From assembly GCA_020536535.1 (NCBI GenBank), contig JAHLWZ010000004.1, positions 1 through 64,000 of the forward strand: a DNA stretch of 64,000 bases, read 5' to 3'. The position numbers and the translations under genes were made by a program. The notes beneath the pieces are model-generated. The model was not told the origin of the DNA and made no database searches. It worked only from the letters and a program-made list of their open reading frames with translations. Shown here one piece after another: positions 11,290 to 20,485 of the stretch (positions are counted from its first letter, which is position 1; every line of letters starts with the position of its first letter). Source of the stretch: Pelomyxa schiedti. Lineage: Eukaryota > Evosea > Pelobiontida > Pelomyxidae.

Positions 11290-12126
11290 TCATAAGTATG
11301 ATCCCGTGATACCCAGCATGTTGAGTAACTCTTGGGGCACATGGGCCAAGTCCTGGCAGATAAAGTGGGCTCCGGCGTCGCGGAGCTGAGCCTCTGTGAA
11401 GGTAGTGGTGAGCCCCAGCGCGATCATTCCAGCGGAGCGGGCGGCCCTGATCCCTGAGAGGGCGTCCTCTGCAACCACACATTTGCTGCATTCCACGCCG
11501 ATTCGCGAGGCCGCCAGTACAAAGCACGCCGGGTCCGGCTTCTTCTTAACCACGTCGCTGCCCGTCACCACCGCGTCGAAGTAGGAGCGGGGCACTGGAA
11601 GCTGGGCCAGGTTCCCTTCCACCTTCATAGAGTCGGCTGCAGAGGCCACGGCAGTGCGGATCCCGGATCGCTTCAGAGCAGTCACGAATTCGCCGACGCC
11701 AGGGAGGGCCTTGAGGTGCCCTTTGATGGATTCCAGGTAAATTCGATAGGTTTCGACCTAATGTAGTTAGTGTGATAAAATAGGCATCCAATAGTAGATA
11801 TCAGGCCGAATTCCGAACCTTATCATCAGGCAGAGTCACAGTTACGTTGTGTTTTTCCGCTGGGCCACCAATGAACCTGTCCTCGCCAGTTCCAACAAAA
11901 GGCATAAAGTCCTCGTCTGCAACCACAACGCCATATCGCTGAAGAAACATCGTTTGCGCAGCGCCTCGTATGAAGGGCTCGCTATCGACCTGAGGGGGTC
12001 CATGTGAGGATAAAATAGTGAACACTTTCGTAGTGCGGGGCATTGTTAGTTTGTTTCTGTTCCCAACCCACTCTCACCAACCAAGACACCATCCATGTCA
12101 AAAATGAACCCCCGCAGCCTTTCCAT
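11290..12126 (-). CDS. HAD-superfamily phosphatase (phosphomutase-like)
   Basis: Exons in minus order 12126-12082, 11989-11819 and 11757-11290 join to 227 aa. All four HAD motifs are visible: motif I FDMDGVLVDSEP (nucleophile Asp and DxD), motif II TAVASAADS, motif III lysine in KKKPDPACF and motif IV VVAEDALSGIRAARSAGM. The helical cap between motifs I and II contains YGVVVADEDFMPFVGTGEDR. This pattern matches subfamily I enzymes such as beta-phosphoglucomutase and small sugar- or nucleotide-phosphate phosphatases; the substrate cannot be told. It lies head-to-tail with the histidine phosphatase (177 bp), but nothing indicates co-transcription. Confidence 0.88.
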
Positions 12127-12207
12127 TGCCACACAGAAATCGTGTTGTGTGGTAATTAGTTCGTGCTCACAAATAATTTTATTTTGGCTTGATGGTGCTT
12201 GGTGATT

Positions 12208-13499
12208 TTAAATAAGGATACGACAAAAATAGCGGAACTCTGGCCAGAGAATTACGGAAGTCAGCCAGCCTGAAATGAGTGCGAATAAGACATAGCAGGG
12301 CGCGAGACCACCTTGGGGATAGAGCACTTTGTATAGGTACCCGGTGCCAAACACAGACACACAGGCAAGGAGGGGTGCCCACCGGGGGAATTCCATCAGG
12401 AATGAGGCTGTGTACGGGTGTGTGAGGCGCCTGAAATCGTACTCTTTCCATTTCGGTGAAAGCAAGTGCAGTAGCAAGAAGCTATTGAGGTGGCATACTC
12501 TTGTAATAATTGTGAACCACGGAATGAGTAGAAGCATACTTGGACCCAAAAACTTGCACAGAATCCATGGGCACAAAAAACATAGAATCGGTAGAAGCGA
12601 GGATTCTGCAGTGAAAACCTCAATATATACCACCACTGCCAGCCAAAGAAATATAACAGCCGGAATTACACCAAGCCACGTCGTCCTTGCAGTGAATAAA
12701 ATTGATGAATATAGTCCCAACAGGAAAATGATGACAGTGTGATACGGCCTTGCCCTGTAGTCAATGGGTCTCGGTCCAACGAACATATAACCTGCCGAAA
12801 CTGCAGTAACTGTAGCGGTACCAAAGGCATAAATACTGGCAGGAATTGGTAGTGCAATGAAAATGGCGGCAATAAATAAGGTCAATATCTGCAGAATTAC
12901 AAATAAAGTAGCAGCTAGAGGAGCGTCACTGAGGTAACCCCAAGAATAAAGTGAGAGGAACCGGACCTACGGAGTTTGCATGAGGGTCAAATCTTCGCCC
13001 CGGTTTCCCGTGGATTGCTGACCACCGCTCGGCTACTTCAGAAAACCACCCTCTTGAGGGCATTGATGAAGCACAGGTGCTCCCAAAATACAAGTTGAAC
13101 TTCTTGTGCCACAATTCATCGTCTGAGGCCCAACTGTTCCAAGAGCGGCATACCTCAATATCGATCAGAAAAGGTCAGGAAAAAAAGTGACCACCCCATG
13201 CAAACCGCTTTGCACCGAGCAAGAGAGACTGGATCCAAGTATGAAAAAGTGCTCAACCAGAAATCATTTGTGCACCAACGATTCCCAGCATTCCATGAAA
13301 CAGCAGCACTGTCATCATTCCGTCCAAGTAAACTACCCAAACTCTTATGGGGAAAAAGAAAAAGGCAAAGTGTTGAAAAGTACATTTTGAAAAGCCAATG
13401 GCACTTACGAAAGCAAGACCACACTAATCTACCAATATCCTCAGCGATCTGGCAGCACCTCAGGCCCCCGACACACCGTTTCATTTTCGCTGTCATCAC
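12208..13499 (-). CDS. F-box protein with C-terminal multi-pass membrane domain
   Basis: In minus order, an exon ends at 13206, then 13153-13037, then 12966-12208. The splices are in phase and rebuild an F-box: STFSYLDPVSLARCKAVCRS, then WNSWASDDELWHKKF. The following 230 residues hold about six or seven hydrophobic segments (LAATLFVILQILTLFIAAIF, YHTVIIFLLGLYSSILF, ALISGWLTSVILW). F-box domains recruit SKP1-cullin ubiquitin ligases, so a membrane-embedded substrate adaptor is inferred. Membrane F-box proteins are uncommon. The start is uncertain: the frame is open to the ATG at 13499, but 70-80 residues before an F-box is long and a GTAAGT near 13405 may start an intron. Confidence 0.65.
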
Positions 13500-13540
13500 A
13501 ACAAAAGCACTTTACTGGAAAATCTGTTCTCGAGAGCGTG

Positions 13541-15469
13541 ATGACAACGGTACCCGTTGTGTCTCCAGGAACGATTGACATTATGGGCATGTCATATGTA
13601 TTGTGGCACGACGTAGTCCCACGGTGCTTTGAGATTGAAATCAAAACGCGTCCGGTATACGAAGCCTGGCGAAAAATAGCGTGCAGGAGCCCGAGTTGGC
13701 GTGGAGTAAGGTGCGTCTCATGTTTTTATGAGAAAAAAAATCAATTTTATTCGATTCACAATATGTTTCTTGTTTTGGAAAATAGTATGGGACTGGAGGA
13801 CAGTGACCTCAAAAATCTGCTTGTTGTTGCTGAAGTGTTCTTTCCTCTTGTGCCATTGGTAGCCAAGTTCATTGTGGAAAAGCTTACACTGTGCCCTGCA
13901 TTTTCATTTTCAGTGTACTATGGCTCTGCTGAAACCCGGGTGGCACATTTCATATTCAATAAGTGGAACGGTGAGCCGGAATTCATAGGGCGTGCTTCCT
14001 GGGGCCCGGCACTATCTTGCGCTTGCAAAGTGGGGAATTCCGTTGCGGTCAAGTGGCTTTGTGCTCAATACGGCCTTCGGAGCTCTGATTTGGACGGCCA
14101 GTATGGCGGCAACCCGATTTTGGTGAGCTTGCATGAAGGCCATTTGGAGATTGCGCAGTGGCTTGTAGAATCACTGAGGTTGAAATGGTCCACTTGCAGA
14201 GACTGGGATTTCTCCAATTTCTTTGCCACTGGTCACTTGGATGGAATTTTATGGCTGTCAAAGGCTGTGGGTGCGTCCTTGTTAAAGGAGCATACAGCTT
14301 GGGAATTTGTAGAGGCGTGCACAGCTGGAAACCTAGAGAATGCAAAATGGTTGCACGCAACCTTCCCTAACACTAATGTGACAGCCCAGTTTAATGCACT
14401 TTCCAAAGCTTGCCTTAACGGGAGATTAGATGTGGCAAAGTGGCTGGCTTCTACATACGGGTTTGATAACTTCTCAAGACTCACAAAGCAGTGCACTGTC
14501 ACCTGCATTCGACAAGGTTATCTATCTACTGCTGAGTGGATGTTGGACATGTCTGGGATGTCTCTTAGGGAAGCACTTGGCAGCTATTACGAAAATGTTG
14601 GGGCACTAGCGGAAAGAAACGCACAAAGCGGAAACTTGGTAGCCCTAGAATGGGTAAGTGGACATTTTGAACTAGGCCCTCATGTTTGTAGAGAGATTTT
14701 CTTCAACGGCGCCTCCTATGGTCAGCTGGGCACTTGCCAATGGGTTTTCCCCAAGTGCTCAGCACTGGACCACACTTTTTTGTGTGAGTGTCTGAACGGA
14801 GCTCTGCTCAGAGGCCATGCAGACATGGCAGACTGGCTCTGCAAAACGTTCCAGCCAAACGTAATGCCATCTCTTCCTATTTGGCAGGCTTGTTGCCACA
14901 ATGGGGGGGAGTTGGCTACAGTACAATGGATGCTGCGGAACCTCCCAGCCCCAAAAAGATGTAGTGGACTTACTATGAGCTGCCTGCAAGGGAATTTGCC
15001 TTTGGTGAAGTTTCTTTCAGCTGCATACAGTGCAACCCCCGAGGACATACGAGATAACGAGAACGAGGCCTTGCGTAGTGCATGTGGCCATGGCCATCTC
15101 CATGTTGCAAAGTGGATCACACAGGAATTTGGGCTGAACAAAGCTGATGCACAATGTGGTGATCAAAACGAGGCTTTGTGGCAAAGTTTTCAGAATGGTC
15201 ACCTGGAAACAGCCCTTTGGGTAATGGAAACTTTCAAATTCACAACCAAGGATATACCTTCGTGGTATTTGTGGCGAGCGTGTGAATATGGCTCGCTTCA
15301 CACAATTAAGTGGCTCGCCAATGTGGTCCCTTTGTCTATAGAGCACAAGCCAAGATATGACGAGGCCATTCAGGGTATGGAACAGGCTGGACACCTTGAT
15401 ACAAAACAATTCCTGGAGCATATCTTTGAACAAAAGATGCGTGGACCAAATAGTTGCTCCACTTCCTAG
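13541..15469 (+). CDS. Ankyrin-type repeat protein (VAKWL repeats)
   Basis: The protein is about 618 aa after removing an in-frame 75-nt intron (13711-13785, GTGCGT...AATAG); retention would add 25 residues. At least twelve degenerate repeats of about 33 residues follow the pattern GHL-hydrophobic-VAKWL (NSVAVKWLCAQYG, GHLEIAQWLVES, GRLDVAKWLASTYG, GNLPLVKFLSAAYS, GHLHVAKWITQEFG, GSLHTIKWLANVV). This is a tryptophan-bearing ankyrin variant common in large protist families and in giant viruses; it is a protein-interaction scaffold with unknown partners. The N-terminal 130 residues match no domain I know. The ATG is only about 40 bp from the possible start of the divergent F-box gene. Confidence 0.85.
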   Translation: MTTVPVVSPGTIDIMGMSYVLWHDVVPRCFEIEIKTRPVYEAWRKIACRSPSWRGVRCVSCFYEKKNQFYSIHNMFLVLENSMGLEDSDLKNLLVVAEVFFPLVPLVAKFIVEKLTLCPAFSFSVYYGSAETRVAHFIFNKWNGEPEFIGRASWGPALSCACKVGNSVAVKWLCAQYGLRSSDLDGQYGGNPILVSLHEGHLEIAQWLVESLRLKWSTCRDWDFSNFFATGHLDGILWLSKAVGASLLKEHTAWEFVEACTAGNLENAKWLHATFPNTNVTAQFNALSKACLNGRLDVAKWLASTYGFDNFSRLTKQCTVTCIRQGYLSTAEWMLDMSGMSLREALGSYYENVGALAERNAQSGNLVALEWVSGHFELGPHVCREIFFNGASYGQLGTCQWVFPKCSALDHTFLCECLNGALLRGHADMADWLCKTFQPNVMPSLPIWQACCHNGGELATVQWMLRNLPAPKRCSGLTMSCLQGNLPLVKFLSAAYSATPEDIRDNENEALRSACGHGHLHVAKWITQEFGLNKADAQCGDQNEALWQSFQNGHLETALWVMETFKFTTKDIPSWYLWRACEYGSLHTIKWLANVVPLSIEHKPRYDEAIQGMEQAGHLDTKQFLEHIFEQKMRGPNSCSTS

Positions 15470-15625
15470 TCCCAAAAAAAGTTGCCATTGTAGCCAATGT
15501 TTGTTATTCAAAATTGATTATTTGAACTGCTCAAACTTGGGGTTTTCCTTTTCAAAATGAGCTGGGTTGTTCTTCCCTTTTAATCACATTAAGTGACTTT
15601 CATACCCACAAGGCAACGACATACT

Positions 15626-16103
15626 TTAGGACTGGGATGCTGCCTTCAACTTCTCCAATACCACAGCAGAGCTAATGTTAGACACCAACAGAGTCTTGTC
15701 ATGAGACTTGCTGCCATACTCAAGAGTGACATCTCTCTTCTTCACACCCAAAACCTATCTCATGTCCCAGCAAATTAGAGGAGAGCTTGTAAAAAAAAAA
15801 AAACGCACAGATGAAAATAAGTCTCTTAGTTCACTGTTGGCTTTGCCATCCCTGGCAGGCTCACTCAAATGGACAGAAATGGACTCGTCCCCAACAGCTG
15901 TTGTTTGTTACTCAAAAACAAAGTTCATAGGGTTGTTTCGAACATTCTATTCCTGACGATTTCGAGTTGGGCTTCACTGACAAAGTGAGTCTCACGGCGT
16001 TGGGGCCTGCTTCGCTTATGGGACTTGCTGAAGTTGGTTGACTACTAGATGTGGTGGATGCTGTTGTAGCCGGCGTGGCCGTAGTTCGTTTCGCTCTAGG
16101 CAT
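15626..16103 (-). CDS. DUF167 (UPF0235, C15orf40-like) protein
   Basis: Exons in minus order 16103-15944, 15897-15809 and 15754-15626 join in phase to 125 aa. After a Thr/Ser-rich basic leader (MPRAKRTTATPATTAS) come the family signatures: VRLTLSVKPNSKSSGI, VHLSEPARDGKANSELRD, and LGVKKRDVTLEYGSKSHDKT. DUF167 proteins are small, widespread and of unknown function. The leader could be a short disordered or targeting segment. Confidence 0.88.
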
Positions 16104-16222
16104 TGTTGATTCGGTGTTTATAACAATAATAATAAAAAATTTCAAATGTTTTTTCCAAGCCTGCAGCTGTGGAGCACTTCATTTTTGTGCATTTTTTTTT
16201 GAATGAAGATATTGGTTGTTTT

Positions 16223-16567
16223 CTAGGACGAAGCTTTTGGCAGCTCTACGACTTGTACTAAAAGGGTTTTGTTGTCCACTTTCGTGCCGACCTTTATCCT
16301 GTTAGGACTAAGGGAATCTAAAGTTTCTCACCTGGACACATATTCTTTCAACTGTGCCGTCATGTGGTGCTGTCACCTCCACTTCCATCTTCATTGCCGC
16401 TACAGACATGAGTACAGTACTTTTGGCCACCTTGTCCCCAATGTTGACATATATTTTGTCCACTGTACCTTGATTTCACCAATCCTTAGTGTGTTAATAA
16501 AATTTCATTCATGTGTGATACCCAGAAGTGGGGATGGGATGTGACTTGGGTCACTTGGATTTGCCAT
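16223..16567 (-). CDS. Stand-alone biotinyl-domain (BCCP-like) protein
   Basis: Three exons in minus order: 16567-16522, 16468-16332, then one starting at the acceptor GATAAAG near 16292 and ending at 16223. They give about 85 residues that consist almost only of a biotinyl/lipoyl domain: IPSPLLGTVDKIYVNIGDKV, then SVAAMKMEVEVTAPHDGTVE, then VGTKVDNKTLLVQVVELP. The AMKM tetrad with central lysine is the biotinylation site of carboxylases and transcarboxylases. Normally this domain is fused to a large carboxylase subunit; a free form resembles bacterial BCCP or the 1.3S subunit of transcarboxylase. No carboxylase partner lies in the window. The start ATG is followed directly by the domain, so no targeting peptide is visible. 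Confidence 0.75.
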
Positions 16568-16782
16568 TACTCAGGGGAGACAAAGCAAAAAACTGAGGGG
16601 TTCAATAAAATGCGAAAAGCACTAACTTGGTCTGGTGTCCTAGTGTTTCCACTCAGCAACACATAAACTTGAGATTGATCTATCAGGATCACCGACATAG
16701 GAAAGGCATATTTCCTGAGCCACCAAATGTGAGCATGATGCCTGGCCACTCTCATCGGTCGAAAACTGATTCCGCGTACGAG

Positions 16783-18702
16783 ATGCAGCACGCCTGGGGA
16801 GGCGGTGATGTTTCAGCATTCGCGTTGTCGGTACTGTGCAAACATGGTCTGGTCTTGCGGAGATCCGCGCAGTGCGGTAGATACATTGGTATTCCTTTTT
16901 TCCCCTTTTGCTTGTTGGAGTGTTGCCGGCGCTGAGATCCTAACACGGAATATAAGTTGCTGGCAAAGCATTTTCAGCAGGCGAGGTGGTTTTGGAAACT
17001 CAGCCGTATGCGTTTGTGATTCATTCTCAGTACCGCGAGTCAAGGTGTTCCTACTGTTTTTCTCAAAGGGGGGGACCAACTGCCCCCCGATTGTTCAATT
17101 GCTCGGCTTGCAAATATGAAAAGTACTGCGGCCCTGCGTGCCAGGCTGCTGCTTGGTCAAAGTACCATAAATATGAGTGCGCTAAAATAAAGGCTGCTCC
17201 CCAAATAGAGTACTTTCTGCCTTCTTGTGTGAGGCATGTACTGTCCCTTTTAACTAATTACTTGACCTTTTTTTTACCCTGCCTGGATTTTGTAACTGAT
17301 CCCCAACAGGGATGAAGTTGATCTAGCGTGCCGAATTCTCTGCCTGAAGAAAGGACGTAAAATCACACCCGAGCTTTCAGCGGAAGAAGTGTCCTACACA
17401 GATTTTGAGAATCTAGAGTCACATATCGAAGACATTCGCAACAATGCTGAGCATGACGAGGGAAATACAAAGGTGTGAAGAACGAAGAGATATTTTTATC
17501 ACCTAAGGTATTGATTTTCACAAAAGGTTGCACAGTTGGTTCTCCAACGGTTCGTAGGCCCCAATCTACACCCTTCTTAAGTTAATGCTTCTCTGTAGAT
17601 TACGTGGATTATTCCCGTTAAATGAAATAAAAACTTTGTTGGGCCGAATGCAATGTAATGACTTCAGTGTAAGTCAGTCTCATTTTTATGGGAGTCTACC
17701 CTTTTAACTAGATCTGGGATGATATCATAGTCTCAATTGGAGCTGGAGTATATCCTGCTGGAGCAATGATAAACCACTACTGCAATGCAAACTGTGTTGT
17801 AAGGATTCTTTTGGTTTGAGGCTTTCCTGATAAAGAAAAGGTCTCCTACAATACTAAAACGAAAACTCAAGTATGGTCCCCTGGAATATGCTACAGTCTG
17901 ACAGTAGGCTTTTTGAGACATTCAGAGCTATTCGCAACATAAATCCAGGGGAAGAAATTGCACACTCCTACTTAGATGTAGCTTCCACTACAGCTGATAG
18001 GAGGGGCAAGTTATTGAAACAATATTATTTCCAGTGTCACTGCGACTTATGCTCGAACGGAGACACCCGAGACCGCATGCTCACTGGTACAGCGGACGGA
18101 AAATATTCTAAGCCTAAAAACCCCTAGAGACCACGAACCCCGATCCCGGAAGAGCAGAACAGGCAGAACAACTGTACTCTGAGGGTACAGATTTAACTAA
18201 GGATGCAAATGAATGCGAGGAACTACTCCGTAAGTGCCTGACAATACGGGAAGGAATTTTCGGACCATGGAATCTTCAGGTTGGCAATTCTATCTTACCA
18301 TATCACTCCAATCCTCATAATTTATGAAGTTGATGAGCACTCGGTGTCACATGTTGACTGTTCTTATGGAACAGAACAAACCTCCTGAAGAATGCATTAC
18401 TTTATGCCAGAAAATTATCGAAGTTGACTCTTTCTCTTGAAGTAATAACACTGAATCTAACACAGACTTACCAACGAGTTTATCCACCAAATTACCCAAT
18501 GATTGGCCTTCAATACTACACACTAGGGGACCTCTTTGCACAACTAGGAAACAAGCAAGAGGCACGTGCTGCACACACACAAGCGTATGCAAATTTTCCT
18601 GTATCTCACATGGTACTAAGTAGAAAACTTCTAGCCTTCAAATCCTTCAACTCACACATGGACCTGATTCAGACTTCATCTCCACCCTACGGCAACTCTT
18701 AG
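16783..18702 (+). CDS. SET-MYND (SMYD) protein methyltransferase
   Basis: Ten exons join in phase to 454 aa: 16783-16888, 16978-17209, 17310-17472, 17527-17549, 17599-17668, 17712-17798, 17841-17870, 17897-18086, 18128-18279 and 18391-18702. Order: split SET start (RSAQCGRYIAGEVVLETQPY), MYND zinc finger (CSYCFSQ ... NCSACKYEKYCGPACQ ... HKYEC), SET core (GAMINHYCNANCV, AIRNINPGEEIAHSYLD), post-SET cysteines (CHCDLC) and a helical C-terminal domain (YPPNYPMIGLQYYTLGD). The length matches SMYD1-3. The family methylates lysines on histones and cytosolic proteins. Two exons are tiny (23 and 30 nt) and one intron is only 26 nt (17871-17896). The first-exon ATG is the least certain element. Confidence 0.88.
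17871..17896 (+). other. Putative 26-nt intron in the SMYD gene
   Basis: GTATGG...CTACAG, phase 0, follows a 30-nt exon. Removal links CVVSYNTKTKTQ to SDSRLFETFRAIRNI; the alternative acceptor at 17901 would create an immediate stop. Confidence 0.6.
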
Positions 18703-18902
18703 CATAACACCAACAAAGTTTTTTTTTCCTTTTCTAATTGTGTGTTCTATTTCCCCTCAGCAGATCCGGTTGCAGTTGCCATCAAAAAAGAAAAAAACCG
18801 AAAAAAGGAAAAAAAAAAGGGCCGACAGCGACACACCATCACCACCGCAGTTCAATAAAGTCGCCGATCGCAATCAAAAACACAAGAAAACCCAAGAAAC
18901 AA

Positions 18903-20327
18903 ATGCAACAACACACAGGCGTCGGATCTGGATCTGCGGCATCAACAACTAACACTCCTTCGTCATCCACAAACACAAACGCATTGGCAACCACGAGTAT
19001 ACTACTGGGTGCGCCGTCGTCCGGCGCGCCGATCTCATCAACGTCGACACCCGGCAATAGCAATAACAGTAGCACAACCAACGCAACACCCTCCGCTGCC
19101 GCTACGAGTAGCATTGGTTTGGCACAAGCACCGCCCTCACTCAGGCTCGTGCGTTACACTGCCGAACTAAAAGTGGCGTTGGAAGGTTGGTGGCGTGCTT
19201 GGTGTTGTTTATTTTTGTTAGTTTTAGGTAGGGTGGTATTTTCTGTCTTATTTTTATCATTTGGTTAGTCGACTGTTTTCCCCTAGGACTAACCTTTGGC
19301 TCTTAATTTACTCTCTTTTTTTCCCCCCGTTTTGGGAATAGACTTTGTTCTTGGAATGCAAGGACAACCAACTAAACCTATACCACCGGAATTGGTGCAA
19401 GTTGTGGCAAACATAGCTTTAACTGGTTATTCATGGTATGCTTTTTCAGTTGCCAACTCAAATAACCTTTCGTTGTTACTGAATCAGTAACCAATAACAA
19501 AAAGTTATCCCTGGAGCCATCTCAAGTTCGTGTTCCACCGTCTTCTCAATGATGTGTGTAGTTTAGCTGTCATACCTTACTTAAATGAACTGTATCATAC
19601 TGAAAGTAATTATAAGTCTCGAGTGCCCATCAAGTGGCTGAACATGACTTAAATGAACCCCCCTGCCTACAGAATATGATACAAATACATGGAAAATCGG
19701 GTTGGCCAGAAGCATCCCAAGAGTCATTTGACACAAAGAAGGAAGAGATTCTGCGTGCCTTAGTTACCTTCACTGAGTTGGGTATTTGTGTCTGGTTTTT
19801 GTTTAACTTGAGCCACATCACACCACCAGTCTGAACTTACTTACCTGTAGGGCTCCATGGACACTACAACGACTAGCTGAAGTGTCTGTATGCCCTCAGC
19901 AGTACACAAGGGCCAAGTCGTACCTTTTTGCACTTGAAAAGGTAACTCACCAAGTTTCTTCTTGTCTTATAAATTGACTCACCAACCACCCTTTCCCAAA
20001 ACAACAAAATAACTGGAACAGCTCCTCACAGTTTCCTCCACCCAACCTCACCTTACACCCCAACAAGTGGTTGACGTCAACAACCAAATACGAGGGTACA
20101 CCCCCTCACCGGCAACATCACCCACACCAATCCCCACCCAGGTACAATCCCCTAACACTTCCCCATTCAATCCCATCACCACACATCCGGCACCGTCATC
20201 AACCTCCAGCACCTTCCCACCGCATCCAGTACCCAACAGCAACACCACCACAGCCAGCAGCACACCACCTACTACGCACCTAGGTACAGCCGCCACCGAT
20301 GAGCTACAGCCTATGGACGATATGTAG
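18903..20327 (+). CDS. PPP4R2: Protein phosphatase 4 regulatory subunit 2 (PPP4R2-like)
   Basis: Exons 18903-19185, 19342-19435, 19505-19622, 19673-19776, 19851-19941 and 20022-20327 join in phase to 331 aa. The Ser/Thr/Asn-rich N-terminus is followed by the PPP4R2 core: LVQVVANIALTGYSCYPWSH, LKFVFHRLLNDV, then KKEEILRALVTFTEAPWTLQ, RLAEV, and KSYLFALEKLLTVSST. The C-terminus is Pro/Ser/Thr-rich with an acidic end (DELQPMDDM). PPP4R2 is the core regulator of PP4 in DNA repair, centrosome function and snRNP maturation. Human PPP4R2 has a longer acidic tail; here it is short. Confidence 0.88.
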
Positions 20328-20485
20328 AAATTTGTGTTGGTGTGTGGCGCAGAGCCTCTGATAACTGTTGTTCAACTATTTTCGCTCTCCGTTTTTTGAT
20401 CCTACGGCGAAAAACAAAATAACAACAAAGCCAACTTGTTGCTTTTTTTTTTGGCAAGTGATGGGGTTTTCTTATTGCTATTACC

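Noticed and set aside
12926-13114. tRNA-like sequence on the minus strand (box A-like TAGCCGAGCGG at about 13020)
   Set aside because: No complementary T-arm or acceptor stem could be drawn. The sequence is explained as the end of an F-box exon followed by an intron.
16292-16332. One-base frame mismatch in the biotinyl gene
   Set aside because: It disappears when the acceptor GATAAAG|GTC is used instead of CTAACAG; all boundaries are then canonical.
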